Shown here: one piece after another, positions 33,757 to 46,000 of the stretch
Position numbering within the stretch: the first letter of the stretch is position 1
How the letters are laid out: each line of letters starts with the position of its first letter
Assembly (NCBI GenBank): GCA_018402155.1
Contig: JAGYJG010000001.1
Coordinates: 1,407,001-1,471,000 of the forward strand
Direction of reading: 5' to 3'
Length of the DNA stretch: 64,000 nucleotides
DNA from: Bacteroidia bacterium
GTDB lineage: Bacteria > Bacteroidota > Bacteroidia > NS11-12g > UBA9320
The notes under the pieces: model-generated
What the model saw: the letters and a program-made list of their open reading frames with translations, nothing else
Databases searched by the model: none
What the model was told of the DNA's origin: nothing
Made by a program: the position numbers and the translations under genes

Positions 33757-35040
33757 CTACTTAATGAAAATCCCAAAGAGTATGGCCAACACTATATACC
33801 AAGGGGATTTAATTTTTGTCTTAAAGAGCAAAAGCGAAGTAACTACTATTATTATGATCTCTCTCACATTAAAAGCATCAGCTAAATTTAAATTTGTGTA
33901 AAAAAAACTACCCTCCTCCACCCAATTTAGGCCTACCGGCAGAAACATAAGGTAAGCAGCTGCGAGTACCAATCCACACGAAGATGCTATTATACCTGGA
34001 AGCGCTTTTACCACAATAGGATGCGAACGTATTTTTTTCCAAACTGGAAACACAAAGAAAATAAGTAAAGCGCCAGGCAAGAATATGCCCAAAGTACTCA
34101 CAAAACTGCCCAACACCTGCTGCAACACACCAAATCCGTGCATAGCTGTAGCTCCCGTATAACTAGCAATAGTAAAAATAGGCCCCGGTATAGCTTGCAC
34201 TAATCCTACACCATTTATAAACTGTGCCGGAGTCATATAATTAGCGTGATTTACAAACTGCTCCAACATCATAGGAATAAGCACATTACCTCCACCAAAT
34301 ACCAAACTACCGAAGCGATAACAGTTTTCAAATAATAACACTAGTCTGTTACTACTGACCTTACCCAGCACACCCGCAGCAACAAAAATAACAACAAACG
34401 CTATCAACGAGGTCCATGGAAATCGCACCTTAATAGACTCATAGGATTGCACCTTGCCTTTATAATTGAAGTAAGAAAACAGTCCACCCAAAAGCAGTAC
34501 CACTGGAAACATCCATGGTGTTTTCATATTGACTACCGTGTCTAGAGGGTGACGGAGCACCGCTACAACCACAAATGCCATAGCTGTAAGTATATAGCCT
34601 TGCCTATTTACTACTGACTTTTGTATCATCTTGATACCCGCAACTAAAACAAAAGCTACGGCTACAGGCGTTACAAAACGTAAATAATAAAGGGCTTCTT
34701 TCTGAAAAGCACCTATAAAAACTGCGCTAATTGTTAACAAAACAAATGCTGGCAAAATCCAAACTAAAAGCGTAAGAAAAGCAAGAATAGAACCACCATA
34801 TTTATAACCAATACTAGCTAAAGTCTGGGTACTACTGGGTCCGGGTAGCATTTGACATAATGAATAAAACTCTAAAAGCTCCGAAGTTGTAATATACTTT
34901 TTCTCGTCTACTAGCTTTTTTTGATACAGTGCAAGATGCATAGACGGCCCGCCATAGGCACTTAAAGCTAAGACAAAAACATCTTTCAAAAATATGAGCC
35001 GCTTTATTTTTTTTACGCTATTTGTACCTTTCTTTGCCAT
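33757..35040 (-). CDS. chrA: Chromate transporter family (ChrA/CHR) protein
   Basis: 427 residues with about ten predicted membrane spans. It has two CHR domains in tandem. The first (~12-190) has 'SAYGGPSMHL' and the signature 'CQMLPGPSSTQ'. The second (~215-420) has 'FGGGNVLIP' and 'VQAIPGPIFTIASYTG'. Length and two-domain layout fit full-length ChrA of the inner membrane. Family members export chromate or take part in anion exchange; the true substrate here is unknown. The start codon abuts that of the divergent lipoprotein gene with a single base between them, leaving no ordinary promoter room, so promoter elements must lie inside the neighbouring coding region or the real start is downstream. 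Confidence 0.85.
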   Translation of the reverse strand: MAKKGTNSVKKIKRLIFLKDVFVLALSAYGGPSMHLALYQKKLVDEKKYITTSELLEFYSLCQMLPGPSSTQTLASIGYKYGGSILAFLTLLVWILPAFVLLTISAVFIGAFQKEALYYLRFVTPVAVAFVLVAGIKMIQKSVVNRQGYILTAMAFVVVAVLRHPLDTVVNMKTPWMFPVVLLLGGLFSYFNYKGKVQSYESIKVRFPWTSLIAFVVIFVAAGVLGKVSSNRLVLLFENCYRFGSLVFGGGNVLIPMMLEQFVNHANYMTPAQFINGVGLVQAIPGPIFTIASYTGATAMHGFGVLQQVLGSFVSTLGIFLPGALLIFFVFPVWKKIRSHPIVVKALPGIIASSCGLVLAAAYLMFLPVGLNWVEEGSFFYTNLNLADAFNVREIIIIVVTSLLLFKTKIKSPWYIVLAILFGIFIK

Positions 35041-35041
35041 T

Positions 35042-35605
35042 ATGATGAAAAGTTATTCCTCTACACTTAATGCTTCGTTTATATATTTAACAACGGCTTT
35101 ACTTATATCTGCCCTAGTCAGTTGTGACCAAAGGATGAGCAGAGAAATAGAGCTTATAACAAAATTACAAGAAAAACTAGATAGTAATCACTTAAACTTA
35201 AATTTGGATGCAGATTTATTTCGTGCGAGAGCTGAGCACATAGACCAAACACTGCGCACATTTGAAAACCACTATAAAAATACAATGAGTAAAGAACTGG
35301 GCGACAACCTTTCTAAATTTAAAAATTTTTATAAAATATACTTGCGGAATACATCCGTACATGATGAATCTATGAAAGAGCAAGTGGAACTCACATCTCA
35401 ATTGCAAAAACTAATGACAGACTTGCAAAACGGTAAAATGACCAAAAATGAATTTAAAATGTATTACCGAACTGAAAAGACGGACGTAGACATTCTAATT
35501 AGAAAGTCTAAAGACTTGGGTAAGCTTATGTACGAAATAGAGCCCGAGTACTTAAGAATAAATGAATATTTAGAGCCGATAGCCGATAAAATTGGACCAA
35601 AATAG
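35042..35605 (+). CDS. Helical lipoprotein
   Basis: 187 residues from the ATG at 35042 (35045 also possible). The signal ends A-L-V-S-C (Cys28). An ATG at 34994 would add 16 residues encoded inside the divergent gene. The mature part is almost entirely helical with heptad-like Leu spacing ('ELITKLQEKLDSNHL', 'MKEQVELTSQLQKLMTDLQNG') and many charged residues. No family is recognised. It could be a periplasmic or outer-membrane coiled-coil protein. No T9SS domain is present and it is not part of the repeat-flanked array. Confidence 0.6.
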   Translation: MMKSYSSTLNASFIYLTTALLISALVSCDQRMSREIELITKLQEKLDSNHLNLNLDADLFRARAEHIDQTLRTFENHYKNTMSKELGDNLSKFKNFYKIYLRNTSVHDESMKEQVELTSQLQKLMTDLQNGKMTKNEFKMYYRTEKTDVDILIRKSKDLGKLMYEIEPEYLRINEYLEPIADKIGPK

Positions 35606-35739
35606 TTTTTTTACGTTATGTCGGAAACCCTCAGTTTAGGCTTTTACACATATTATATCCGGTATTCACTTATTCATTAACAAATCAGTATCTATCAATG
35701 TGTACCAATTTTATCCTTTAGTATTGATTTAGCAAAGTC

Positions 35740-37146
35740 ATGATTTTCAACTCCGTAGCATTTTTTGTTTTTCTTACGTTGGTGGTTTTAGGATTTTACG
35801 CTCTCCCACACAGATTTCGGTGGTTGTGGCTTTTGCTAAGTGGATTTGTTTTCTACGGATGGTGGAAATGGGAATACCTCAGTCTGCTCTTGGCATCAGG
35901 TATAGCTGATTTTTATATTTCTAAACGCATATTTAACACTTTAGAAGATAATAGAAAGAAAAAATGGCTATTGCTCTCTGTGTGCATCAACCTAGGCATA
36001 TTGGCGCTATTTAAGTATGTTGGAGCTTTTGCCATGTTCCATCCTCAAATGCCCTACTACATTAGTGCCTACCCAAAATTGGGCAGTATCATAGAGTTTC
36101 TGAATTTAGCGTTACCCGTAGGTATATCATTTTATACTTTTCAAACTATGAGCTATACCATAGATGTATACCACAAAAGGGTAATTCCTGAAAAGAATTT
36201 GGGCAGATTTTTACTCTTTGTAAGTTACTTTCCACAGTTAGTAGCAGGTCCTATTGAGCGTTATAACCACCTAGACCCTCAACTCAAACAAAAGGTGCAC
36301 TTAGTCTACGAAAACTTTCAAATAGGTTTTAGATTTATCGCTTATGGCCTTTTTATAAAAATGTGCATAGCCGATAACCTAGGAGTTTGGGTTGATGAGG
36401 TTTATCTCACTCCTAGTAGGTGGCATAGTGCTGTCAATTGGTTTGCTATGATTGCATTTTCTTTTCAAATTTATGCTGATTTTCACGGTTACACCACTAT
36501 AGCAAAAGGGGTTGCAAAGTTATTTGGTGTTAATTTAATGGATAATTTCAATAAACCTTATGCTGCAATCTCTGTGAATGAGTTTTGGAAACGTTGGCAC
36601 ATCAGTCTCACCTCTTGGTTTAGAGACTACTTGTACATACCTCTGGGGGGAAGTAAAACAAGCAAGAGTCGTTGGATTAGTATTGTTTTCTTGGTATTTC
36701 TCACTAGTGGACTTTGGCACGGTGCCAACTATACATTTCTTATTTGGGGTGCAATACATGGTTTTATATATCTACTTGAAAACAAATTTATGGTAAGCAA
36801 TCGCTATGTCCCTAGTATAAAATTCGCCGGTTGGCTATTCACCTTTTTCATTGTAACCTTAGCTTGGGTATTTTTTAGAGCCGAAAACCTAAACGTAGCT
36901 TTAGATATGCTTACCAATGCACTATTCATCACTACAGGAGCCGATTGGCTCACTATACCCTGGCACTCCGCCCTATTAATACCACTCTTTATAGTTTTTG
37001 ACCATTTTATAATCGAAACAAATGTGCAAGAAACACTAAAACGATGGTCTTGGCAGCAGCGTTGGATTACTTATGGGTTTTTACTATTTTGTTTAATTAA
37101 TCTGTCTGGAGCACAGGCACATCCATTTATATATTTTAGATTTTAA
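35740..37146 (+). CDS. MBOAT family O-acyltransferase (AlgI-like)
   Basis: 468 residues and about 11 membrane spans. Typical membrane-bound O-acyltransferase features: 'LALPVGISFYTFQTMSYTID' (~125-144), 'QLVAGPIERY' (~166), 'FWKRWHISLTSWFRDYLYIPLGG' (~281-303) and the active-site His327 in S-G-L-W-H-G. AlgI/DltB-type enzymes pass acyl groups across the inner membrane to a partner that acetylates an exported polysaccharide. The next gene, 11 bp downstream, encodes an anchored SGNH-like protein, the usual partner. The acceptor polymer is unknown; no glycan synthesis genes lie nearby. Confidence 0.9.
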   Translation: MIFNSVAFFVFLTLVVLGFYALPHRFRWLWLLLSGFVFYGWWKWEYLSLLLASGIADFYISKRIFNTLEDNRKKKWLLLSVCINLGILALFKYVGAFAMFHPQMPYYISAYPKLGSIIEFLNLALPVGISFYTFQTMSYTIDVYHKRVIPEKNLGRFLLFVSYFPQLVAGPIERYNHLDPQLKQKVHLVYENFQIGFRFIAYGLFIKMCIADNLGVWVDEVYLTPSRWHSAVNWFAMIAFSFQIYADFHGYTTIAKGVAKLFGVNLMDNFNKPYAAISVNEFWKRWHISLTSWFRDYLYIPLGGSKTSKSRWISIVFLVFLTSGLWHGANYTFLIWGAIHGFIYLLENKFMVSNRYVPSIKFAGWLFTFFIVTLAWVFFRAENLNVALDMLTNALFITTGADWLTIPWHSALLIPLFIVFDHFIIETNVQETLKRWSWQQRWITYGFLLFCLINLSGAQAHPFIYFRF

Positions 37147-37157
37147 CCACAACTACT

Positions 37158-38201
37158 GTGACTACCTTACTAAAAATAAAAACTAAAATACTAGGCAGAA
37201 TTGCTTTCCTCGGCATTCTAGCGGTGCTAAGTATTTGGATTTACAACCAGTATATATGGCCACTAGACCGAAAAGAGCACGCCTATTTTTTGGAGGAACT
37301 AACACAGAGTAAAGATACGTGTGACTTAATATACATCGGGGAATCCTCCAACATGTGGTACCATCCGGATTCGGGAGATGCGAGAGAAATAAGCAAGATG
37401 ATAGAGCACAGAACAAATAGAAAAGTACTTAATTTGAGTAAAAGTGCTTATCATATCGGCATATATCAGACCATTTTTGAGCATTTTGAAACACTAAATA
37501 CTTTGCGGGATGTTGTTCTTACTGTAAATCTACGAACGTTTGGTCCGCCGTGTGTTCACTCCAAACTAGAAACAAGCTTGCAAAAAGACCGTATATTTTA
37601 TGCCAATGAAATGCCTTTTATCAAAAAAATGCGTGCTGTATTTTCACTTTATGATAATACTGACGAGAAAACCCGAGACAGAAAAATGTGGGAACACTGG
37701 ACCTACGATACTCTAAACTTGGCACAAAAAAGAATGAAATACTACACCGTAAAAAACTGGTGTAGTGTCCCAAAATTTTTAGATAGTGCAGGTATAGAAA
37801 ACATGAATAAACGGATTTTGGCAGATCACTACATAAAAGCCTACGGATTTAATATAACAGAAAATAATCCGCGAATAAAAGATTTAGATGCCCTAACGAG
37901 CCGTGTAGATACCTCTCGCTATAATCTGCACCTACTTATTCTAAGTGAAAATACCCAATGGGCAGATAGTCTTGCTGGTGAAGAATTAGCAGATTTAATG
38001 CGCGAAAATCGTGATTTTATTGTGCAGCGGTACAGAAATAAGTATACTAACGTACATATCATTGATAATTTGGAAACTGTTCCTCCCCGTTATTTTGGAG
38101 AAAAACAATGGACTACTGAGCACTATTTTTGGCAAGGACGGTCGATGATAGCTAATAGTGTTATAAATCATCTAAAAGCAATTAATCACTATGAAAGATG
38201 A
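37158..38201 (+). CDS. Membrane-anchored SGNH-like protein, MBOAT partner
   Basis: 347 residues, GTG start. One N-terminal membrane span ('FLGILAVLSIWIYNQYIW', ~15-32) places the rest outside the cytoplasm. 'DLIYIGESSNMW' (~54-65) resembles SGNH block I with a possible nucleophile Ser. 'LNLSKSAYH' may be block II and 'TTEHYFWQG' near the C-terminus may hold the catalytic His. AlgJ/AlgX/DltD-like proteins next to MBOAT genes complete O-acylation of glycans, and the spacing of 11 bp supports joint function. The motifs are weak, so the fold call is an inference. Confidence 0.65.
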   Translation: MTTLLKIKTKILGRIAFLGILAVLSIWIYNQYIWPLDRKEHAYFLEELTQSKDTCDLIYIGESSNMWYHPDSGDAREISKMIEHRTNRKVLNLSKSAYHIGIYQTIFEHFETLNTLRDVVLTVNLRTFGPPCVHSKLETSLQKDRIFYANEMPFIKKMRAVFSLYDNTDEKTRDRKMWEHWTYDTLNLAQKRMKYYTVKNWCSVPKFLDSAGIENMNKRILADHYIKAYGFNITENNPRIKDLDALTSRVDTSRYNLHLLILSENTQWADSLAGEELADLMRENRDFIVQRYRNKYTNVHIIDNLETVPPRYFGEKQWTTEHYFWQGRSMIANSVINHLKAINHYER

Positions 38202-38263
38202 CTCTTAATTTTGTAAAGAATGAGCACTCTTAGAACCAGAAGCTAGATTCTTTGATTATAAAA

Positions 38264-38578
38264 TTAGGCTTCACCAGCCGGTCCAAAGCTCATCGGTGGA
38301 AACTGAGGTGCAGCGTCCTGCATCTGTATCTCGCCAAAGTTAGTCTCAAATTTTGTAATATTGTCTGAGAGCGCCATTCGAAGCCTTTTGGCATGTTGTG
38401 GACTAAGTACTATTCTACTTTTAACTTTAGCTTTGGGCACACCAGGCAGCATTCTTATAAAATCTATTACAAACTCAGAGTTAGAATGAGAAATAATAGC
38501 TAGGTTACTATAAATACCGTCTGCAACATCTTCGTTTAGTTCTATATCTATTTGGTTTCCTTTGATTTGTTCTGACAT
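38264..38578 (-). CDS. DUF3467 domain protein
   Basis: 104 residues, no signal peptide. It matches the small DUF3467 family, often encoded right after rpoC in Bacteroidota: 'GIYSNLAIISHSNSEFVIDF', 'LPGVPKAKVKSRIVLSPQHAKRL' and a Met/Pro-rich tail. The biochemical role is unknown. It lies 109 bp downstream of rpoC on the same strand with a terminator between, so it may depend on readthrough. Confidence 0.85.
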   Translation of the reverse strand: MSEQIKGNQIDIELNEDVADGIYSNLAIISHSNSEFVIDFIRMLPGVPKAKVKSRIVLSPQHAKRLRMALSDNITKFETNFGEIQMQDAAPQFPPMSFGPAGEA

Positions 38579-38612
38579 AGTTCAAAACAAGGCATTTTTT
38601 TTGATAATGGCA

Positions 38613-38646
38613 CAAAAAAAGAGCGGTAAAATCTTACCGCTCTTTT
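38613..38646 (-). terminator. Intrinsic terminator after rpoC
   Basis: On the - strand: stem AGAGCGGTAA / TTACCGCTCT with a 4-base loop, followed by seven T. On the + strand the stem is followed by four T, so it might also stop transcripts from the other side. Confidence 0.85.
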
Positions 38647-38687
38647 ATAAATCCATAGGACTAAGACATTTTAGAATAACTATACAG

Positions 38688-41600
38688 TTAAGCTCCTACT
38701 TTTGCTTCACTGCTAGCCATCGTTTCCTCTTTTGCTGCTTTCAAGAGATCAAATTCCTCTTGAGACCCAACTACCAGATTCTCGTATGCACGCAGACCTG
38801 TACCAGCTGGTATAAGATGACCTACTATTACGTTTTCTTTCAAACCTAACATGTGGTCTTCCTTACCTGCTATAGCTGCTTCGTTTAGTACTTTAGTAGT
38901 CTCTTGGAAGGATGCTGCAGACATAAAGCTATACGTTCCTAAAGATGATTTTGTAATTCCTTGGAGCAATGGCCCAGAAGTAGCAGGTAGTGCCTCTCTT
39001 ACTTCTATCAATTTCATATCTTTACGTTTCAAGGAAGAGTTTAAATCCCTCAATCTACGTAAAGAAAGAATTTCACCAGGTTTCACTTCACTAGAATCAC
39101 CAGCATCAGTAACAACTCGTTTATCATACAACTCATCGTTTCCTTCTTTGAAATCCAATTTATTCACAGCGGAGCCTTCTAGAAACTTAGTATCACCAGC
39201 TTCCACAACCGCTACTTTTTGCATCATTTGCTTAATAATAACCTCGATATGCTTATCATTTATTCTTACACCTTGCAATCTATAAACCTCTTGGATACCA
39301 TTGACAATGTAATTTTGAACAGCACTAATTCCCTCTATAGAAAGGATGTCTTGCGGGGTAATAGATCCATCAGACAGGGGTGTACCTGCTCTAACAAAGT
39401 CACCATCTTGGACCAAAATATGTTTAGATAGCGATATAAGGTACTTTTTAGCTACACCTTCTTTAGATTCTATAGTTACTTCGCGATTACCACGTTTGAT
39501 ACCACCGTACGTAACAACGCCGTCTATCTCTGACACCACTGCTGGGTTAGATGGGTTACGCGCCTCAAAAAGCTCAGTTACCCTTGGAAGACCACCAGTA
39601 ATATCACTAGTTTTACCAACTACACGTGGGATTTTTGCAATGATAGTCCCCGCTGTAACCTGAGTACCTTCCTCTATAGATAGGTGGGCACCAACAGGCA
39701 CGTTAAGTTCCTTGAGAATTTCACCTTTACTATCTAAAATATTAACAGCTGGATTTATTTTTTTATCTCTACTGTCTGTAATTACTTTTTCCTTATATCC
39801 GGTCGCCTCATCCATTTCTACGGTAAACGAAACACCCTCTTTCAAATCTACAAACTCCACTTTACCGTCTAAATCAGTTAAGATTACTGCATTATACGGA
39901 TCCCAAGAGCAAATTAAATCGTCCTTTTTAAGTTTAGCTTTGTTTTTAGTGTACAAAAATGAACCATAAGGAATATTATTTATGGCAAGTACCTCTTTAG
40001 ATTTTGGATCTAAGAATTTCACTTCGCCAGATCTTCCCACTACAATACCTACGTCTACCCCATTTGAATCTTTACCTGGAACAGTTTTAACCTCATCAAA
40101 CTCAGCTATACTTGTATAGCGAGACCTAAGCTGAGAATCTTGAGCAATGTTAGAAGCTGTACCACCCACGTGGAAAGTTCGCAGCGTAAGCTGAGTACCT
40201 GGTTCCCCTATAGACTGCGCTGCTATTACACCAACGGCCTCACCGGCTTGCACCGTTCTACCCGTAGCAAGATTCCTACCATAGCATTTTGCACAAACTC
40301 CTCTACGAGACTCACAGGTCATCACTGAGCGTATTTGAACAGATTCTATACCAGCATCTACTATTAATTGCGCAATATCTTCATTTATTTCCTCACCAGC
40401 CTCTATGATTACTGCATCTGTTTCTGGATGATGCAAGTCAAGCAATGTAACTCTACCCACTATCCTATCAAACAAGCTATCAATAACCATTTCGTTTTCT
40501 TTCAAGGTAGAAACCTCAAAACCACGTAATGTTCCACAATCATTTATTGTAACTACAATATCTTGTGCCACATCATGCAATCTTCTTGTCAAATATCCAG
40601 CATCAGCAGTTTTCAAAGCTGTATCTGCCAGACCTTTACGTGCACCGTGAGTGGATATAAAGTACTCCAAAATAGATAAACCTTCCCTGAAGTTTGAAAG
40701 AATTGGGTTTTCAATAATTTCACCAGTACCTCCAGTTCCTAGTTTTTTCTGAGGTTTAGCCATAAGACCCCTCATACCACCTAACTGACGAATTTGTTCT
40801 TTAGATCCCCTTGCTCCAGAATCAAGCATCATGAAAATTGGATTAAAACCTTGATCATCAGTAGCAATATCATGGAGTAGTGCATCTGCAACCTTAGAGT
40901 TAATTCTAGTCCAAATATCAATTACCTGGTTATATCGCTCATTGTTGGTAATCAAACCATTCTCATAGTTGAATGTAATTTCTTCTACCTCTTTGCGAGC
41001 AGACTCTACAAGCTCTTCTTTAGCTTTCGGAACTAATACGTGAGAAATATTGAAAGAAAGACCACCTCTAAAAGCGTAATAAAAACCAAGACTCTTTATT
41101 TCGTCAAGGAATTTAGCAGTTTTAGCAACACCCGATTCTTTTATTAATTTACCGATTATATCCCTCAAAGACTTTTTAGTAAGGAGCGTATTAATATATC
41201 CTATTTCGGCAGGAACACTTTTATTGAAAATAACACGACCTACGGTAGTTTCTACAATTTCATCTACCAATTGGCCGTCTTTTTTTACCTTAGTTTTTAC
41301 TTTAATAACAGCATTTAAGTTTGCTCTACCCTCATTGTATGCTATTTCCACTTCCTCAAAAGAATAGAATTTCAGGCCTTCTCCTTCTACCTTCTCGTTT
41401 TTGGTAGAAACTCTTTGCTTAGTCATGTAGTATAAACCCAAGACCATATCTTGTGAGGGAACAGCGATTGGAGCACCATTTGCGGGGTTCAGAATATTGT
41501 GTGAAGCAAGCATTAGAATTTGAGCTTCCAATATTGCTGCATTACCCAAAGGTACATGAACAGCCATTTGGTCTCCATCAAAATCCGCATTAAATCCTGT

Positions 41601-43004
41601 ACACACCAACGGGTGAAGGCGAATAGCTTTGCCCTCTACTAATTTAGGTTGAAATGCTTGTATACCAAGTCTGTGAAGCGTTGGAGCCCGGTTTAAAAGA
41701 ATCGGATGCCCTTTCAAAACATTCTCCAAAATTTCCCAAATAACTGGCTCTTTTTTATCTACTATTTTTTTAGCTGATTTTACCGTTTTAACGATTCCAC
41801 GTTCTATCAGTTTTCTAATAATGAAAGGTTTAAATAGCTCTGCAGCCATACCCTTAGGCAAACCACACTCGTGTAACTTGAGATTTGGACCTACCACAAT
41901 AACAGAACGCCCAGAGTAGTCCACACGCTTACCGAGCAAGTTTTGACGAAAACGCCCTTGCTTGCCCTTAAGCATATCACTCAATGATTTTAATGGTCTA
42001 TTACCGTTAGCTTTGACTGCATTTGCCCTTCTAGTATTATCTAATAGAGAATCAACAGCCTCTTGTAACATCCTTTTCTCGTTTCGTAAAATAACCTCCG
42101 GAGCCTTAATCTCCATGAGTCTTTTCAAACGATTATTTCTAATTATTACTCTTCTGTAAAGATCATTCAAATCTGAAGTGGCAAATCTTCCTCCATCTAG
42201 TGGAACAAGTGGCCTCAGCTCTGGTGGTATAACAGGAAGCATCTTTAGTATCATCCACTCAGGTCGATTTTCCCCTGTTTTGGTAGATGCCCTGAAACCC
42301 TCAATCACATTTAATCTTTTGAGTGCCTCATTTTTACGCTGCTGAGAAGTTTCGTTAGCAGCTTGGTGTCTTAAACTGAACGACAAATCATCTAAATCTA
42401 AACGAGATAAAAGATCCGTAATAGCTTCACCACCCATTTTGGCAATGAATTTATTTGGATCATTATCATCTAAATATTGATTCTCTTTTGGCAGAGAGTC
42501 TAGGATATCGAGGTATTCTTCTTCCGTTAAGAAATCTAAATAGTTTACCCCATCCGCTTCTTTCAAACCGGCCTGTATTACAATATACCTTTCATAGTAC
42601 ACGATCATTTCTAATTTCTTAGAAGGCAGACCTATGAGGTAACCAATTTTGTTTGGCAATGATTTAAAGTACCAGATGTGCACCACTGGCACTACCAACT
42701 CAATGTGCCCCATACGCTCTCTACGAACTTTCTTTTCGGTCACTTCTACCCCACACCTATCGCATACAATACCTTTGTATCTAATTCTTTTATACTTACC
42801 ACAATGACACTCGTAATCCTTTACCGGTCCAAATATTCTTTCACAGAATAAACCACCCATTTCTGGTTTGTACGACCTGTAATTGATGGTCTCTGGTTTG
42901 GTAACCTCACCAAAAGACCTTTGTAGTATAACCTCCGGTGATGATAAACCAATTCTAAGTTTCTTGAAATTAGACTTTATTTTTATATCCTTTTTGTTTG
43001 ACAT
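38688..43004 (-). CDS. rpoC: RNA polymerase subunit beta'
   Basis: 1,438 residues, full length. It carries the N-terminal zinc site (C-H-C-G ... C-D-R-C-G, ~66-85), the catalytic Mg-binding N-A-D-F-D-G-D-Q loop (~475), and the second zinc site [11 protein letters not shown] (~890). It forms the catalytic core with RpoB. The gene starts 21 bp after rpoB and is surely co-transcribed with it. Nothing unusual is seen in the key motifs. Confidence 0.98.
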   Translation of the reverse strand: MSNKKDIKIKSNFKKLRIGLSSPEVILQRSFGEVTKPETINYRSYKPEMGGLFCERIFGPVKDYECHCGKYKRIRYKGIVCDRCGVEVTEKKVRRERMGHIELVVPVVHIWYFKSLPNKIGYLIGLPSKKLEMIVYYERYIVIQAGLKEADGVNYLDFLTEEEYLDILDSLPKENQYLDDNDPNKFIAKMGGEAITDLLSRLDLDDLSFSLRHQAANETSQQRKNEALKRLNVIEGFRASTKTGENRPEWMILKMLPVIPPELRPLVPLDGGRFATSDLNDLYRRVIIRNNRLKRLMEIKAPEVILRNEKRMLQEAVDSLLDNTRRANAVKANGNRPLKSLSDMLKGKQGRFRQNLLGKRVDYSGRSVIVVGPNLKLHECGLPKGMAAELFKPFIIRKLIERGIVKTVKSAKKIVDKKEPVIWEILENVLKGHPILLNRAPTLHRLGIQAFQPKLVEGKAIRLHPLVCTGFNADFDGDQMAVHVPLGNAAILEAQILMLASHNILNPANGAPIAVPSQDMVLGLYYMTKQRVSTKNEKVEGEGLKFYSFEEVEIAYNEGRANLNAVIKVKTKVKKDGQLVDEIVETTVGRVIFNKSVPAEIGYINTLLTKKSLRDIIGKLIKESGVAKTAKFLDEIKSLGFYYAFRGGLSFNISHVLVPKAKEELVESARKEVEEITFNYENGLITNNERYNQVIDIWTRINSKVADALLHDIATDDQGFNPIFMMLDSGARGSKEQIRQLGGMRGLMAKPQKKLGTGGTGEIIENPILSNFREGLSILEYFISTHGARKGLADTALKTADAGYLTRRLHDVAQDIVVTINDCGTLRGFEVSTLKENEMVIDSLFDRIVGRVTLLDLHHPETDAVIIEAGEEINEDIAQLIVDAGIESVQIRSVMTCESRRGVCAKCYGRNLATGRTVQAGEAVGVIAAQSIGEPGTQLTLRTFHVGGTASNIAQDSQLRSRYTSIAEFDEVKTVPGKDSNGVDVGIVVGRSGEVKFLDPKSKEVLAINNIPYGSFLYTKNKAKLKKDDLICSWDPYNAVILTDLDGKVEFVDLKEGVSFTVEMDEATGYKEKVITDSRDKKINPAVNILDSKGEILKELNVPVGAHLSIEEGTQVTAGTIIAKIPRVVGKTSDITGGLPRVTELFEARNPSNPAVVSEIDGVVTYGGIKRGNREVTIESKEGVAKKYLISLSKHILVQDGDFVRAGTPLSDGSITPQDILSIEGISAVQNYIVNGIQEVYRLQGVRINDKHIEVIIKQMMQKVAVVEAGDTKFLEGSAVNKLDFKEGNDELYDKRVVTDAGDSSEVKPGEILSLRRLRDLNSSLKRKDMKLIEVREALPATSGPLLQGITKSSLGTYSFMSAASFQETTKVLNEAAIAGKEDHMLGLKENVIVGHLIPAGTGLRAYENLVVGSQEEFDLLKAAKEETMASSEAKVGA

Positions 43005-43025
43005 TTTTTCTAATTTAATTTGTTT

Positions 43026-46000
43026 TTAATCGAAGGTTATTTCTATACCCAAACCTCTTAATTCATGAAGTAGTACGTTGAATGACTCAGGTAATCCTGG
43101 TTCTACCATATTGTCACCCTTAACAATAGCCTCATATGTTTTAGCTCTACCCACTATATCGTCTGATTTTACAGTTAGTATTTCACGCAGTATGTTGGCC
43201 GCACCAAATGCTTCTAATGCCCATACTTCCATCTCTCCAAAACGCTGACCACCAAATTGGGCTTTACCACCAAGAGGCTGCTGAGTTATAAGTGAATATG
43301 GTCCAATTGAACGTGAGTGCATCTTATCATCAACCATGTGCCCAAGTTTTAGCATATACATTATACCCACAGTTGTTTTCTGATGAAATTTCTCACCTGT
43401 AAGTCCATTATACAATTGGGCAGAACCAAATTGAGGCAAATTAGCCTCAGCTATCTTATTATCAATGTCTTGCTCAGTAGCACCATCAAAAATAGGAGTA
43501 GCAAAATTCAGCCCGAGTTCTTGACCTGCCCAACCCAAGACAGTTTCATATATCTGTCCGAGGTTCATCCTAGAAGGTACACCGAGTGGATTTAATACAA
43601 TCTCTACAGGTGTCCCATCCTCTAAATAAGGCATATCTTCTTCTGGAACTATTTTGGCTACTATACCTTTGTTTCCGTGGCGCCCTGCCATTTTATCCCC
43701 CACTTTCAACTTACGTTTTTTAGCAAGATATATTTTGGCCAATTTCAGAATACCTGTAGGCAATTCATCTCCAACACTTATGGTAAACTGCTCTCGTTTG
43801 TATGTAGTTGATATTTCTGTATGCTTTGCCTTATAATTGACCAAAATTTTTACAATTAAGTCATTTCTATCTGCATCAGAAGTCCAATTGTTGTAAGATA
43901 CAGTTGCAAAATCTATCGTCGCAAGATTTTTTAGTGTAAACTTACTACCCTTCGGAATTACATCTTCATAATACACGTTTTGTACACCTGCAGATGTTTT
44001 TCCACTTACAACTTTGTATAGTTTTTCTAAAAGTAATGCACGCAATTGATCCAGTTCACTAAAGTGTGCATTTTCTAATTTTGTTAGCCTTGTTTTGTCA
44101 TCGGCCTTATTAGCTCTATCTTTTTTTCGTCTAACAAAGAGTTGCTTTGCAACCACTACACCCTCTTTGGAAGGCGTAGCTTTTAATGACGCATCTTTCA
44201 CATCACCTGCCTTATCTCCAAAAATAGCTCGCAGTAATTTTTCTTCGGGTGATGGCTCTGATTCTCCCTTTGGAGTTATTTTACCTATTAAAATATCACC
44301 TTCCTTAATGCGTGCACCAACCCGAACAAGTCCATTTTCGTCCAAGTCCTTAGTTGCTTCTTCACTCACATTTGGAATATCGTTGGTGAGCTCCTCGATA
44401 CCTCTCTTAGTATCGCGTACTTCTACATCGTGCTCAGTTATGTGTATTGAAGTGAAATAGTCCTCTTTAACTACCTTCTCAGATATTACAATAGCATCCT
44501 CAAAATTGTATCCCTGCCAAGGCATAAATGCAACTTTGAGATTTCTGCCAAGTGCTAGCTCTCCCCCTTGTGTACCATAACCCTCACTCAAAACTTGACC
44601 TTCCTTTACTTTATCACCCTTCAACACTATTGGTCTCAGGTTTACAGTCATATTCTGGTTAGTTCTTCTAAATTTTGTGAGATAATATGTTTTTGTATCA
44701 CCGATAAAACTCGCCAACATATCATCGTCGGTCAAGTCGTATTTGATTCTAATTTCGTCAGCATCTACATATTCTACTGTACCAGTTCCTTCTGCCAAGA
44801 GCTGTGTTCTAGAGTCTTTGGCTACTTGAGCCTCTAATCCAGTTCCAACAATTGGAGCCTCCGGATTCATTATAGGTACGGCTTGACGCTGCATATTTGA
44901 CCCCATCAAAGCCCTGTTGGCATCATCATGTTCCAAGAATGGTATAAGCGATGCTGCAATCGAGACAATTTGATTTGGCGCCACGTCCATATAGTTGATT
45001 TTATTCCTATCTTCAATTGGGAAATCACCCTCAAAACGTGCCTTAACAAGTTCATTAGTCAGATTACCCTCCTTATCAAAAGGAGAATTAGCCTGAGCGA
45101 TCACATTGTTATCTTCTTCTTCTGCACTCAAGTAAACTACCTCTTCGTTTACTTTAATTTTTCCATTTTCTACTTTTCTGTAGGGTGTCTCTATAAAACC
45201 TAAGTTATTAATTTTGGCGTGAACACATAGTGAAGAAATCAACCCAATATTTGGGCCCTCCGGTGTTTCAATGGTACAAAGACGACCATAATGTGTGTAG
45301 TGAACATCCCTTACCTCAAAACCAGCTCTTTCTCTGGACAATCCACCGGGACCTAGTGCAGACATTCTACGTTTGTGCGTAATTTCTGCCAAAGGATTAG
45401 TTTGATCCATAAACTGTGAGAGTTGGTTTGTACCAAAGAATGAATTTATGACAGAAGACAAAGTTCTTGCATTAACCAAATCAGTTGGTGTAAAGACTTC
45501 ATTATCTCTAATGTTCATTCGCTCACGAATAGTTCTTGCCATACGAGCAAGACCTACCCCAAACTGATTGTATAATTGCTCTCCAACAGTTCTCACCCTT
45601 CTATTACTCAAATGATCAATATCATCAACATCGGTACGCGAGTTTACTAGTTCAATTAGGTATTGTATGATGGAAATAATATCTTCATTGGTCAAAACTC
45701 GGATTTCACTATCAATCGAGAGCTCTAATTTTTTATTGATTCTATAGCGACCTACTTCTCCTAAGTCATAACGCTTATCAGAGAAGAAGAGTCGTTCGAT
45801 GATACCACGCGCAGTTTCCTCATCTGGTGGATCTGTATTTCGAAGTTGACGATAGATATGTTCTACGGCCTCCTTACCAGAATTAGACGTATCTTTTTGC
45901 AACGTATTAAGAATGATTTGAAAATCGTTCTTATCATCATTCTCTTTGCTGAGAATAATAGTCTTTACTCCAGAATCTATAACTTCAGAAATATGATCAG

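Noticed and set aside
34994-35041. ATG 34994 as the lipoprotein start
   Set aside because: It would put 16 more residues, encoded inside the opposite gene, in front of an already complete lipoprotein signal.
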